A stretch of DNA of 64,000 nucleotides from Cereibacter_A azotoformans (GCF_003050905.1 NZ_QAOT01000010.1); one strand, 5' to 3'. Positions 16,658 through 26,023 are shown, counted from the stretch's first letter. Translations and numbers: made by a program. Notes: a model not told the origin generated them from the sequence alone.

Positions 16658-17863
16658 ATGCTGTGGGAGACGATCCGCCTCGCCTTCATCGCCATTGTCA
16701 GGAACAAGCTGCGGTCGTTCCTGACGGTCCTCGGGGTCGTGATCGGGGTCGCCGCGGTCATCGCCATGGTGACGGTGGGGCAGGGCTCGTCGGCGCAGGT
16801 CTCGGCCAATGTGGCAAGCCTCGGGACCAACGTGTTGATCGTGCGGCCGGGCAAGCGGATGATGGGGCCGGGGACGCGGGACACCTCGCCCGCCTTCACG
16901 CTGCGCGATGTCGAGGCCCTGCAGGAGCTGCCCGTGATCCGCTCGGTCGCGCCCAACACCTCTTCGGGCCAGACCGTGATCTATGGCAATGCCAACGCCA
17001 CCACCTCCATCACCGGCACCACGAGCGACTATCTGACCGTGGCGAACTGGGTGCTCGACAGCGGGCGGGCCTTCACGATGGCCGAAGAACGGCAGGGCGC
17101 CGCCGTCTGCGTTCTGGGCGACACGGTGCGCCAGAAGCTCTTCGGGGCGGCCGATCCGCTTGGCCGGACGGTGCGGATCCGGTCGATCTCGTGCGAGGTG
17201 GTGGGCCTTCTGCAGGCGAAGGGCGCGGGCTCGTTCGGGCAGGATCAGGACGATCTCGTGCTGATGCCGATCCGCACCGTGCAGCGGCGGCTCGCGGGCG
17301 ATCAGGATGTCTCGGGCATGTCGATCGCGTTGCAGGAGGGCGTCTCGGCCACCCGCGGCATCCGCGAGATCAGCGCTCTCCTGCGCGAGAGGCGCCGTAT
17401 CGGCCCGGGCGACGAGGAGAATTTCTCGGTCACCGACATGAAGGAGATCGCCTCCATGCTGACCTCCATCAACACGGTGCTTGCGGGGCTGCTGTCGTCG
17501 GTCGCGGCCGTGAGCCTGCTGGTGGGCGGCATCGGCATCATGAACATCATGCTCGTGTCGGTGACCGAACGCACGCGCGAGATCGGCATCCGCCTTGCGG
17601 TGGGGGCAACGGCGGGACAGGTGCTGACACAGTTCCTTGTCGAGGCGGTCGTGCTGTCGGTGCTGGGGGGCATGATCGGAATCGCGGCGGGCCTCGGTCT
17701 CGCCTTCGCGGCCTCGCGCTACATGCTGATCCCCTTCACGCCGGACCCGCTGGTCGTGCTGCTGGCCTTCGGCTTCTCGGCGCTCGTGGGGGTGATCTTC
17801 GGCTATTTCCCCGCACGCCGTGCCGCCCGCCTTGACCCGATCGAGGCGCTGCGCCATCAGTGA
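16658..17863 (+). CDS. MacB-type ABC exporter, permease subunit
   Basis: A 401-residue MacB/FtsX permease starting one base after the ATPase stop. Helix 1 is at about 20-42, a large periplasmic MacB_PCD domain covers about 45-280, and three helices form the C-terminal FtsX core (SLLVGGIGIMNIMLVSVTERTREIGIRLAVGA is the family hallmark). With the preceding two genes it forms a tripartite efflux or surface-molecule export system. Confidence 0.92.
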   Translation: MLWETIRLAFIAIVRNKLRSFLTVLGVVIGVAAVIAMVTVGQGSSAQVSANVASLGTNVLIVRPGKRMMGPGTRDTSPAFTLRDVEALQELPVIRSVAPNTSSGQTVIYGNANATTSITGTTSDYLTVANWVLDSGRAFTMAEERQGAAVCVLGDTVRQKLFGAADPLGRTVRIRSISCEVVGLLQAKGAGSFGQDQDDLVLMPIRTVQRRLAGDQDVSGMSIALQEGVSATRGIREISALLRERRRIGPGDEENFSVTDMKEIASMLTSINTVLAGLLSSVAAVSLLVGGIGIMNIMLVSVTERTREIGIRLAVGATAGQVLTQFLVEAVVLSVLGGMIGIAAGLGLAFAASRYMLIPFTPDPLVVLLAFGFSALVGVIFGYFPARRAARLDPIEALRHQ

Positions 17864-18086
17864 CGCCGCCCCCGCGGCGGCGCGGCGCGGGAACTGCCGT
17901 TCCGGTTGCGGCGGGGCCCATCAGACCCCTGTCCCGGTGGTGCGGGGCCCGCGGCCAGCGCCTGTTTCCGTTGCGTCACCTCATCCGAAACGACGAGGGC
18001 CGCCGGAAATTGTTGAAATGTCGTTCCTTGCGGGCAACACTTCGAAGGCTGCGCTTGGGAGGGTGCGGCCAACTGGGAGGAATGAC

Positions 18087-19226
18087 ATGACGGCTATCGA
18101 GAAGAAGGCGGCCTATTCCCGCCGCTCTTTCCTGCGCACCGGCGCCCTGGCCGGAGGCGCCGCTGCGGGATCCATGCTCGCCGCGCCGGCGGTGCTGGCG
18201 CAGTCTCCGATCGTGATGAAGATGCAGACATCCTGGCCCGCTTCGGACATCTGGATGGATTTTGCCCGCGAATATGTCACGCGGGTGGAAGAGATGTCGG
18301 GCGGTCGGCTCAGGGTGGACCTGCTGCCGGCCGGAGCCGTGGTCGGCGCCTTTCAGGTGATGGACGCCGTGCATGACGGGGTGATCGACGCATCGCACTC
18401 CGTTTCGGCCTACTGGTATGGCAAGTCCAAGGCGGCCTCGTTCTTCGGCACCGGCCCCGTCTTTGGCGGCTCGGCCACGACCATGCTCGGCTGGTTCTAC
18501 CAGGGCGGCGGGCAGGATCTTTACCGCGAGCTGACGCAGGACATCCTGGGCATGAACATCGTGGGCTTCTACGGCTTTCCGATGCCCGCCCAGCCGTTTG
18601 GCTGGTTCAAGTCCGAGGTCAACGGCGTGGCCGACATCCAGGGATTCAAGTATCGCACCGTCGGCCTTGCCGCCGACCTTCTGCAGGCGATGGGCATGTC
18701 GGTGGCCCAGCTTCCGGGCGGCGAGATCGTGCCCGCGATGGAACGCGGCGTGATCGACGCCTTCGAGTTCAACAACCCCTCGTCCGACCGCCGCTTCGGC
18801 GCGCAGGACGTGGCGAAGAACTACTATCTCTCCTCGTACCACCAGGCGTCCGAGAGCTTTGAGTACACCTTCAACCGCGACTTCTACGAGGATCTGGAGC
18901 CCGACCTGCAGGCGATCCTGAAATATGCGGTCGAGGCGGCCTCGACCTCGAACACCGCGCTGGCGCTGCGCCAGTACTCGGCCGACCTCGCGGCGCTTGC
19001 CTCGGAGAACGGGGTGCAGGTGCGCCGGACACCGACCGAGATCCTCTCGGGCCAGCTCGAGGCCTGGGACAGGCTGATCACCGATCTGGAGGGCGATGCC
19101 TTCTTCAAGAAGGTCCTCGACAGCCAGCGCGCCTGGGTCGAGCAGGTCAGCTATTACGAGTTGATGAACGAGGCCGACCTGCGGCTGGCCTACGAGCACT
19201 ACTTCCCCGGCAAGCTCCAGCTCTGA
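18087..19226 (+). CDS. dctP: TRAP transporter solute-binding protein (DctP family)
   Basis: A 379-residue periplasmic binding protein. The N-terminus is a Tat signal (SRRSFLRTGALAGG...AVLAQ). The TRAP-binding fold begins at VMKMQTSWPASDIW. The selectivity-helix region with conserved Arg (GFKYRTVGLAADL) and the segment FEFNNPSSDRRFG are typical of the TakP-like 2-oxoacid/hydroxyacid subgroup. GGGAGG precedes the ATG by six bases. dctQ and dctM follow, with an amidase downstream, so an amide-derived carboxylate could be the ligand (inference). Confidence 0.9.
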   Translation: MTAIEKKAAYSRRSFLRTGALAGGAAAGSMLAAPAVLAQSPIVMKMQTSWPASDIWMDFAREYVTRVEEMSGGRLRVDLLPAGAVVGAFQVMDAVHDGVIDASHSVSAYWYGKSKAASFFGTGPVFGGSATTMLGWFYQGGGQDLYRELTQDILGMNIVGFYGFPMPAQPFGWFKSEVNGVADIQGFKYRTVGLAADLLQAMGMSVAQLPGGEIVPAMERGVIDAFEFNNPSSDRRFGAQDVAKNYYLSSYHQASESFEYTFNRDFYEDLEPDLQAILKYAVEAASTSNTALALRQYSADLAALASENGVQVRRTPTEILSGQLEAWDRLITDLEGDAFFKKVLDSQRAWVEQVSYYELMNEADLRLAYEHYFPGKLQL

Positions 19227-19234
19227 CGCGATCC

Positions 19235-19258
19235 GGCCCCGGGGGCGGTCCCGGGGCC
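19235..19258 (+). terminator. Stem-loop between dctP and dctQ
   Basis: A perfect 9-bp stem GGCCCCGGG/CCCGGGGCC with a 6-base loop in the 51-base gap. It likely lowers expression of the membrane subunits or stabilises the binding-protein mRNA. Confidence 0.6.
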
Positions 19259-19277
19259 CCTTCCTGCGGGAGATCCC

Positions 19278-19850
19278 ATGCGCGCCTTCATCCGCTTTGC
19301 CGACCGGCTGTCGGCGGCTTTCGGTCATGCCTTCGGCTGGCTCGTCGTCCTCATGACCCTCGGCGTCAGCTACGAGGTTCTCGTCCGCTATGTCTTCAAC
19401 GCGCCGACGCCCTGGTCGCTGGATGTGTCCTTCATCATGTATGGCACGCTCTTCATGATGGGCGGCGCCTACACGCTGTCGCGCAACGGCCATGTGCGGG
19501 GCGACTTCCTCTACCGCATGTGGCGCCCGCGCACGCAGGCGGCGGTGGATCTCGTGCTCTACATCCTCTTCTTCTTTCCGGGCATCACCGCGCTGATCCT
19601 GTCGGGCTGGAAATATTCCGCCCGGTCCTGGGGCTATGGCGAGGTGAGCGTGAACAGCCCCGCGGGCATCCCGATCTACCAGTTCAAGTCCGTGCTGGTG
19701 GCGGCGGGGCTCTTGCTCTTCATCCAGGGACTGGCCCAGGTCTGCCGCTGCATCCTCTGCCTGCGCGACGGCTACTGGCTGTCCGGCGAGGAGGATGTGG
19801 AGGAGACCGAATCCGCCCTCGCGCGCAACCATGGCGGAGAGGCGACATGA
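19278..19850 (+). CDS. dctQ: TRAP transporter small membrane subunit (DctQ)
   Basis: A 190-residue four-helix membrane protein with the DctQ patterns VRYVFNAPTPWSLDVSFIMYG and GAYTLSRNGHVRGDFLY. GGGAGATCCC precedes the ATG. The stop overlaps the following small ORF by ATGA. Confidence 0.9.
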   Translation: MRAFIRFADRLSAAFGHAFGWLVVLMTLGVSYEVLVRYVFNAPTPWSLDVSFIMYGTLFMMGGAYTLSRNGHVRGDFLYRMWRPRTQAAVDLVLYILFFFPGITALILSGWKYSARSWGYGEVSVNSPAGIPIYQFKSVLVAAGLLLFIQGLAQVCRCILCLRDGYWLSGEEDVEETESALARNHGGEAT

Positions 19851-19987
19851 GCGGCGCCCTCGCGCGTGAACGCGCGGCAGGCGGCGCCCCCGTGCGTGCT
19901 CCCGCGGCGGCGAAAGCCCCGGCGTCTGCGCCCGACCTGAACCGGACCAGCTCGCTTCATCCCATCACCCTGGAGACGGCCGAGTGA
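19847..19987 (+). CDS. 46-residue ORF bridging dctQ and dctM
   Basis: Encodes MSGALARERAAGGAPVRAPA and 26 more residues ending TLETAE, rich in Ala, Pro and Arg. Its ATG overlaps the dctQ stop (ATGA) and its TGA overlaps the dctM start (GTGA), so translation would pass through all three without a gap. It has no membrane segment or known domain. It could be a genuine coupling peptide, a degraded linker of a former DctQM fusion, or a short leader. Confidence that the peptide has a role is low, but the geometry is exact. Confidence 0.45.
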   Translation: MSGALARERAAGGAPVRAPAAAKAPASAPDLNRTSSLHPITLETAE

Positions 19988-21405
19988 CCGACCCCCAAGT
20001 CGCCCTCATGATGCTGGGCATCTTCATCTCGCTGGTTTTTCTCGGCTTTCCCATCGCCTTCACCCTCATGGCCCTCGGCATCGGCTTTGGCTACTACGCC
20101 TACTTCGATCCGGGTCGCATGTGGCGGGCCTTCAACCGGCTCGGCGAGGAAGCGGACGGCTGGACCTCGCTCACCACCTGGATCGAGGGCTTCTTCAACA
20201 ACCGGATCTTCGACCTCTTCATCAACCAGACCTATACGGTCATGTCGAACGAGGTGCTGACGGCGATCCCGCTGTTCCTGTTCATGGGCTACATCGTCGA
20301 GCGGGCGAACATCGTGGACCGGCTGTTCACCACGCTGAACATCGCCGCCAAGAGCATCCCCGGCTCGATGGGGGTGGCGGCGCTGATCACCTGCGCGCTC
20401 TTTGCCACCGCGACGGGGATCGTCGGGGCGGTGGTGACGCTGATGGGGCTGCTGGCGCTGCCCGCCATGCTGCGGGCCCGCTACGACCAGTCCTTCGCCT
20501 CGGGCATCATCTGTGCGGGCGGAACTCTGGGCATCCTGATCCCGCCCTCGATCATGCTGATCGTCTATGCGGCGGCCTCGGGCGTGTCGATCGTGCGGCT
20601 CTATGCGGCGGCGCTGTTGCCGGGGCTGACGCTGGTGGGGCTCTATCTCGTCTATATCATCGGCCGTTCGATCCTGCAGCCGAGCGTGGCGCCGCGGCCG
20701 TCGAAGACCGAGGTGCCCGACGTGCCGATGGGTCAGCTTCTGTGGATGCTGGCGACCTCGTTCTTTCCCCTGGCGGTGCTGATCTTCTCGGTGCTGGGCT
20801 CGATCCTCTTCGGGCTGGCCACCCCCACCGAGGCCGCGGCCATCGGCGCCCTGGGGGGGATGCTGCTGGCCGTCGCCTACCGCGCCATGACCTTCGAGCG
20901 CCTGCGCGAAAGCGTCTATCTGACGGTGCGGACGACGGCGATGGTCTGCTGGCTGTTTGTCGGCTCCTACACCTTCTCGGCGGTCTTCTCCTACCTTGGC
21001 GGCGAGCATCTCATCGCCGACTTCGTGGGCGGGCTGAACCTCACGCCGTTCCAGTTCCTCATCCTGGCCCAGCTCATCATCTTCATCCTCGGCTGGCCGC
21101 TGGAATGGTCCGAGATCATCATCATCTTCGTGCCGATCTTCCTGCCGCTGCTGGCGATCTTCGACATCGACCCGCTGTTCTTCGGCGTGCTGGTCGCGCT
21201 GAACCTGCAGACCTCGTTCCTGACACCACCCATGGCGATGTCGGCCTATTACCTCAAGGGTATCGCGCCCCCTCAGGTGCAGCTGACGCAGATCTTCGCA
21301 GGCTCGATCCCCTATGTCGGCATGGTCTTCCTCTGCATGGCGCTGATGTATCTCTATCCGCAGATCGTCTTTGCTCTTCCGGAGTATGTCTATGGGGCAC
21401 GCTGA
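19984..21405 (+). CDS. dctM: TRAP transporter large membrane subunit (DctM)
   Basis: A 473-residue protein with twelve or more membrane helices. It shows the DctM signatures FLGFPIAFTLMALGIGFG near the N-terminus, LFMGYIVERANIVDRLF, GTLGILIPPSIMLIVYA, and GWPLEWSEIIIIFVPIFLP near the C-terminus. The GTG start overlaps the small ORF's stop. It couples Na+ or H+ flow to solute uptake with DctP and DctQ. Confidence 0.93.
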   Translation: MTDPQVALMMLGIFISLVFLGFPIAFTLMALGIGFGYYAYFDPGRMWRAFNRLGEEADGWTSLTTWIEGFFNNRIFDLFINQTYTVMSNEVLTAIPLFLFMGYIVERANIVDRLFTTLNIAAKSIPGSMGVAALITCALFATATGIVGAVVTLMGLLALPAMLRARYDQSFASGIICAGGTLGILIPPSIMLIVYAAASGVSIVRLYAAALLPGLTLVGLYLVYIIGRSILQPSVAPRPSKTEVPDVPMGQLLWMLATSFFPLAVLIFSVLGSILFGLATPTEAAAIGALGGMLLAVAYRAMTFERLRESVYLTVRTTAMVCWLFVGSYTFSAVFSYLGGEHLIADFVGGLNLTPFQFLILAQLIIFILGWPLEWSEIIIIFVPIFLPLLAIFDIDPLFFGVLVALNLQTSFLTPPMAMSAYYLKGIAPPQVQLTQIFAGSIPYVGMVFLCMALMYLYPQIVFALPEYVYGAR

Positions 21406-22756
21406 TCCCAAGGGCGCCCTGCTGGCGCTGCCCGCGACCGAGGTGCGCGACCGGCTGGCAAGCGGCGCGCTGCGGGCGGTGGAACTGGTGGAGGCCTGCC
21501 TTGCCCGCATTGCCGCGCGCGAGCCGGATGTCCGGGCCTGGGCCTTCCTCGACGGCGCGCACGCGCTGGCCCAGGCCCGTGCGCTCGATGCCCGGCGCCT
21601 CAGCGGTGCCCCGATCGGGCCGCTGCACGGGCTGCCGGTGGGGGTGAAGGATGTGATCGACGTCCGGGGAATGCCCACCGGCCACGGCCTTGCCGACCGG
21701 GCCGGGCGCGTGGCGCAGACCGATGCCTTCGTGGCGGCGCGGCTGCGGGCCGCGGGCGCGATCCTGATCGGCAAGACCGCAACCGCCGAGGCGGCCTTCC
21801 TCGAGCCGCCCGCCACACGCAATCCGCACGATCCGGCTCGAACACCTGGCGGCTCCTCCTCGGGGTCCGCGGCCGCCGTGGCCGCGGGAATGGTGCCGCT
21901 CGCCATCGGCACCCAGACCGGCGGCTCGGTCATCCGGCCCGCCGCCTTCTGCGGCATCACCGGGTTCAAGCCCTCGTTCGGCCTCATTCCCCGCACGGGC
22001 GTGCTCAGCCAGTCGCCAAGCCTCGACACGATGGGGGTCTTCGGACGCAGCGTCGAGGATGTGGCGCTGCTGGCCGAGGCGCTGGCGGGCCACGATCCCG
22101 CCGATCCGGCGAGCGAGCCCATGCCCGCGCCGCGGCTGCCCGAGACCGCCGCCAGCGCGCCCCCGGTGGCGCCGACGCTGGCCTTCGTGCGGCCTCCGGG
22201 TTGGGAGGCGGCCTCCGAAGACATGCGCCTTGCCCTGGAAGAGCTGGCATCGCTTCTGGGGCGCGACTGCATCGCGCTGGACCTGCCTCCGTCGTTCGGT
22301 GCGGCCGCCGATCTCCGGCGCCGGATCAACCTGGCCGAGATGGCGCACCATTACGCGGATCTGGAGGCGCAAGCGCCTCTGTCGCCGCTGCTGCGTGAGG
22401 CGCTGGCCGAGGGGCGCGCGATCCCGGCCACGGATTATCTTCGGGCGCTCGACGCCCGATCCGATCTTCTGGCCGGTCTTGCGCCGATCTTCCACCGCTG
22501 CGACGCGATCCTCTGTCCGGCCGCGCCGGGCCCGGCGCCGGGCCGCGAGACGACCGGGGATGCGATCTTCAACGGCCTCTGGACGCTCTGTGGCCTCCCG
22601 GCCATCACCCTGCCGCTCTTTGCCTCGTCCGAGGGGCTGCCGATGGGCGCGCAGCTCGTCGGACCCCGCGGCGGCGATGCACGGCTTCTGCGCACGGCGC
22701 GCTGGCTTGTCGGGCGCTTGTCACCATCACCATCGGCATCGGAGACGGCCCCATGA
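21392..22756 (+). CDS. Amidase signature family hydrolase
   Basis: A 454-residue amidase. The Ser-cis-Ser-Lys triad is visible: Lys in GVKDVID, the first Ser in PGGSSSGSAAAVAAG and the second in TQTGGSVIRPAAFCG. The start at 21392 (MGHADP) is chosen because GGAG lies seven bases upstream; it overlaps dctM by 14 bases. Family members cleave amides, ureido or indoleacetamide groups. Its place in the TRAP operon suggests that the imported compound is an amide or is processed from one. Confidence 0.88.
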   Translation: MGHADPKGALLALPATEVRDRLASGALRAVELVEACLARIAAREPDVRAWAFLDGAHALAQARALDARRLSGAPIGPLHGLPVGVKDVIDVRGMPTGHGLADRAGRVAQTDAFVAARLRAAGAILIGKTATAEAAFLEPPATRNPHDPARTPGGSSSGSAAAVAAGMVPLAIGTQTGGSVIRPAAFCGITGFKPSFGLIPRTGVLSQSPSLDTMGVFGRSVEDVALLAEALAGHDPADPASEPMPAPRLPETAASAPPVAPTLAFVRPPGWEAASEDMRLALEELASLLGRDCIALDLPPSFGAAADLRRRINLAEMAHHYADLEAQAPLSPLLREALAEGRAIPATDYLRALDARSDLLAGLAPIFHRCDAILCPAAPGPAPGRETTGDAIFNGLWTLCGLPAITLPLFASSEGLPMGAQLVGPRGGDARLLRTARWLVGRLSPSPSASETAP

Positions 22757-22914
22757 CTGCACGACTCCTTCCGCTGCTGGCCCTCGTGGTGCTTGCGGCC
22801 TTCCTTGGAATTCTCGTGATGGAGGTGCCACGGCTCGACCTGGGGCTGGTGATCGCGGCGACGCTGCTCCTCGCGATCTGGGATCTGGTCCGGGGGCCGC
22901 CGTCGGGCCACTAG
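22753..22914 (+). CDS. Small membrane protein, 53 residues
   Basis: A tiny protein whose ATG overlaps the amidase stop (ATGA). Two hydrophobic segments, about 4-22 (LLPLLALVVLAAFLGILV) and 28-46 (LDLGLVIAATLLLAIWDLV), predict a hairpin in the inner membrane. No family is recognised. The coupling places it in the TRAP-amidase operon, possibly as an accessory subunit. Moderately sure it is real. Confidence 0.6.
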   Translation: MTARLLPLLALVVLAAFLGILVMEVPRLDLGLVIAATLLLAIWDLVRGPPSGH

Positions 22915-22995
22915 GCGGGCTTTGCAGGCCGTACCGATTGCAAGACCCCTGCGATTCCGGTTAAGACGCGCCCTCATCGAAAGGGGGACGCATCC

Positions 22996-24306
22996 ATGTC
23001 CGAATCCCGCAAGCTCTTCATCAAGACTTACGGCTGTCAGATGAACGTCTATGACAGCGAGCGCATGGCCGAGGCGCTGGGTGCCAAGGGCTATGTGCTG
23101 ACCGAGGTCGCCGAAGAGGCGGACATGGTTCTCCTGAACACCTGTCACATCCGCGAAAAGGCCGCCGAGAAGGTCTATTCGGATCTGGGCCGCCTCCGCC
23201 CGCTGAAAGTGGCGCGGCCGGATCTCAAGATCGGCGTGGCCGGCTGCGTGGCGCAGGCCGAGGGCGAGGAGATCCTGCGCCGTATGCCGCTCGTCGATCT
23301 GGTGGTGGGGCCGCAGAGCTACCACCGCCTGCCGGACATGCTGGAGCGCACCGAAGGCGGGGCGCGGGTGATCGACACCGACTTCCCCGAAGAGGACAAG
23401 TTCGATCATCTGCCCGAGCGCAAGGCGCTGCGCGGCCCCACCGCCTTCCTGACCGTGCAGGAGGGCTGCGACAAGTTCTGCGCCTTCTGCGTCGTGCCCT
23501 ACACCCGCGGCGCCGAGGTCAGCCGGCCCTTTGCCCGCCTGATGTCCGAGGCCCGCGCGCTGGTCGAAAAGGGTGTGCGCGAGATCACGCTGCTGGGCCA
23601 GAACGTCAACGCCTGGTCGAACGACGGCCGGGGCCTCGGCGGGCTCATCCGAGAGCTTGCGCGCATCGACGGGCTCGAGCGGCTGCGCTACACCACCTCG
23701 CATCCCAATGACATGGCTGACGATCTGATCGAGGCCCATGGGCAGGAGCCCAAGCTCATGCCCTACCTTCACCTGCCGGTGCAGTCCGGGTCCGACCGGA
23801 TCCTCAAGGCCATGAACCGCAAGCATACGGCCGAACAGTATCTGCGACTGGTCGAGCGGATCCGGGCGGCCCGCCCCGACATCCTGCTGACCTCGGATTT
23901 CATCGTGGGTTTTCCGGGCGAGACGGACGCCGATTTCGAAGCGACGCTGGCCCTGATCCGCGCCGTCGGCTTCGGTTCGGCTTTCTCGTTCAAATATTCC
24001 GCGCGGCCCGGAACGCCGGCCGCCGAGAAGCCGGAACTGCCGGCCGAGCTGTGCGACGCGCGACTTCAGACCCTGCAGGCGCTGTTGGGCGAACAGCAGC
24101 GCGCCGCGCAGGCGGCGATGGTGGGGCGCGAACTGGGGGTCCTCTATGAGAAGGCGGGCCGGCTGCCGGGCCAGATGGTCGGCAAGTCCGACTATCTCCA
24201 TGCGGTGCATGTCGAGGATCCCGGCGCACGCCCCGGCGATCTCGTGCGGGTGCGCATCACCGCAAGCGGCCCGAACTCGCTGGCCGGAGAGCGGATCGGC
24301 GTCTGA
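22996..24306 (+). CDS. miaB: tRNA-2-methylthio-N6-dimethylallyladenosine synthase
   Basis: A 436-residue methylthiotransferase acting on i6A37 of tRNA. The N-terminal UPF0004 domain carries the three cluster cysteines (YGCQMN at C14, NTCHIREK, GCVAQAEG). The radical SAM motif is CDKFCAFC, and a C-terminal TRAM domain follows (about 370-436, GREL..LYEKAGRLPGQMVGKS). Length and motifs are canonical. GGGGG precedes the ATG. It heads the conserved miaB-phoH-ybeY-corC-lnt group. Confidence 0.97.
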   Translation: MSESRKLFIKTYGCQMNVYDSERMAEALGAKGYVLTEVAEEADMVLLNTCHIREKAAEKVYSDLGRLRPLKVARPDLKIGVAGCVAQAEGEEILRRMPLVDLVVGPQSYHRLPDMLERTEGGARVIDTDFPEEDKFDHLPERKALRGPTAFLTVQEGCDKFCAFCVVPYTRGAEVSRPFARLMSEARALVEKGVREITLLGQNVNAWSNDGRGLGGLIRELARIDGLERLRYTTSHPNDMADDLIEAHGQEPKLMPYLHLPVQSGSDRILKAMNRKHTAEQYLRLVERIRAARPDILLTSDFIVGFPGETDADFEATLALIRAVGFGSAFSFKYSARPGTPAAEKPELPAELCDARLQTLQALLGEQQRAAQAAMVGRELGVLYEKAGRLPGQMVGKSDYLHAVHVEDPGARPGDLVRVRITASGPNSLAGERIGV

Positions 24307-24334
24307 GGCACCCACGGGAAACAGCTTGGAGCGG

Positions 24335-24356
24335 GGCCGCGGCATCGCCCGCGGCC
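24335..24356 (+). terminator. Terminator after miaB
   Basis: A perfect 8-bp stem GGCCGCGG/CCGCGGCC with loop CATCGC, followed by TTGTTCATTTCTT. The T-rich tail makes this a good intrinsic terminator. Confidence 0.8.
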
Positions 24357-24477
24357 TTGTTCATTTCTTGGGTCCTCATGTGAGAGCGTCACAAGAATTT
24401 GTGGTTTCGTCACCTATTTTCTTGCCTTGAAGAGGTTGCGACCCCACTCTTATTTCATTGCCCTCCAGCACAAGGAG

Positions 24478-25497
24478 ATGTCTTTGGGCATCAGCGCGCT
24501 GACCCCCCCGACCCGTTCCGAGGATGTCGTGGAAACGCTTCTCGAATTCCCGGACAACCGTTTGCTGATCGATCTTTGCGGCGAATATGACCGCAACCTC
24601 GCGCAGATCGAACACCAGATGGGAGTGCATATCCTGCGCCGGGGCAACCGGCTCGCGGTGATCGGCGACAGGGAGGCGAGGGATCAGGCGGCGGGCGTCC
24701 TGCGCGCGCTCTATTCGCGTCTCGAAGCGGGCCGGGGTCTGGTGGCGGGCGACATCGACGGCGCCATCCGGCTGGGCCGTCCGGCCCCCGACGCGGCGCA
24801 GGGCGAGCAGATCGAACTTTTCACTCCGGGAAAATACGAGATCCGTACCCGGAAGAAGCCGGTCGAGCCCCGGACCGAGGCGCAGAAGGCCTATGTGGCG
24901 AACCTCTTCGACCATGAGCTTGCCTTCGGCATCGGGCCTGCGGGCACCGGCAAGACCTATCTCGCCGTGGCGGTGGGGGTGACCATGCTGATCGGCGGCG
25001 TGGTCGATCGCATCATCCTGTCGCGTCCCGCGGTCGAGGCGGGCGAGCGGCTGGGCTTCCTGCCCGGCGACATGAAGGAGAAGATCGACCCCTACATGCA
25101 GCCGCTCTATGACGCGCTGAACGACTTCCTGCCGCAGAAACAGCTGCAGAAGCTGATGGAGGAGAAGCGGATCGAGATCGCGCCGCTGGCCTTCATGCGG
25201 GGCCGCACGCTCTCGAACGCCTTCGTGGTGCTGGACGAGGCGCAGAACGCCACGACCATGCAGATGAAGATGTTCCTCACCCGTCTGGGCGAGGGCAGCC
25301 GCATGGTCGTGACCGGCGACCGCACCCAGATCGACCTGCCGCGGGGCATGGCCTCGGGGCTGGCCGACGCAGAGCGGGTGCTGAAGACGGTGCGGGGCGT
25401 GTCCTTCAACTACTTCTCGGCGAAGGACGTGGTGCGGCACCCGCTTGTGGCCCGCATCATCGAGGCGTATGAGGCCGAAGATGGAGCCTCTGGTTGA
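24478..25497 (+). CDS. phoH: PhoH family ATPase
   Basis: A 339-residue PhoH/YbeZ protein: an N-terminal KH-like segment (IEHQMGVHILRRGNRLAVIGD), then a P-loop domain with GPAGTGKTYLAV, LDEAQNAT and GDRTQIDLP. The ATG at 24478 is chosen as the only nearby ATG, although AAGGAG touches it directly. An upstream TTG at 24427 is a less likely alternative. YbeZ works with YbeY in RNA metabolism; ybeY follows with a 17-base overlap. Confidence 0.92.
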   Translation: MSLGISALTPPTRSEDVVETLLEFPDNRLLIDLCGEYDRNLAQIEHQMGVHILRRGNRLAVIGDREARDQAAGVLRALYSRLEAGRGLVAGDIDGAIRLGRPAPDAAQGEQIELFTPGKYEIRTRKKPVEPRTEAQKAYVANLFDHELAFGIGPAGTGKTYLAVAVGVTMLIGGVVDRIILSRPAVEAGERLGFLPGDMKEKIDPYMQPLYDALNDFLPQKQLQKLMEEKRIEIAPLAFMRGRTLSNAFVVLDEAQNATTMQMKMFLTRLGEGSRMVVTGDRTQIDLPRGMASGLADAERVLKTVRGVSFNYFSAKDVVRHPLVARIIEAYEAEDGASG

Positions 25498-25984
25498 TAC
25501 AGTGATCGAAGACGGGCGTTGGGAGGAGCTTGACCTCCCCGCGCTCGCGACCCGCGCCGCCGAGGCGACCCTTGCCGGGCTCGACCTGCGTCCGGAGGGG
25601 TTCAGCCTGGTGGTGATGGGCTGCGACGACGCACGGATCGCCGAACTGAACGGCACCTTCCGCCAGAAGGGCAAGCCGACCAACGTCCTCTCCTGGCCGT
25701 CGGAAGAGCGCGCCTCGGACGAGGCCGGCCTTGCGCCCGAGCCGCCCGAACCCGGCGAGCCCGAGGATCCCGAGCATCTTGGCGACATCGCGATCGCCTA
25801 CGAAACCTGCGCGCGCGAGGCGGCCGAGCAGGGCAAGCCCGTCCCGGACCATGTGACGCATCTTCTCGTCCATGGTATCCTGCATCTGCTGGGCTATGAC
25901 CATGTCGATGAGGCGGATGCCGACCTCATGGAAGCCACCGAGACGAGAATACTTGCGGGGCTGGGGGTCCCAGACCCATATTGA
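25481..25984 (+). CDS. ybeY: Endoribonuclease YbeY
   Basis: A 167-residue single-strand endoribonuclease needed for 16S rRNA 3'-end maturation and 70S quality control. The zinc triad is in HLLVHGILHLLGYDH (HxxxHxxxxxH). It overlaps the end of phoH by 17 bases. A loop of acidic and proline residues (EPPEPGEPEDPEHLGD) sits before the conserved GDI strand. Confidence 0.95.
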   Translation: MEPLVDTVIEDGRWEELDLPALATRAAEATLAGLDLRPEGFSLVVMGCDDARIAELNGTFRQKGKPTNVLSWPSEERASDEAGLAPEPPEPGEPEDPEHLGDIAIAYETCAREAAEQGKPVPDHVTHLLVHGILHLLGYDHVDEADADLMEATETRILAGLGVPDPY

Positions 25985-26023
25985 TTTTGCGCCGGATCGG
26001 GCGCGGCCATTCGGAAAGGACAG

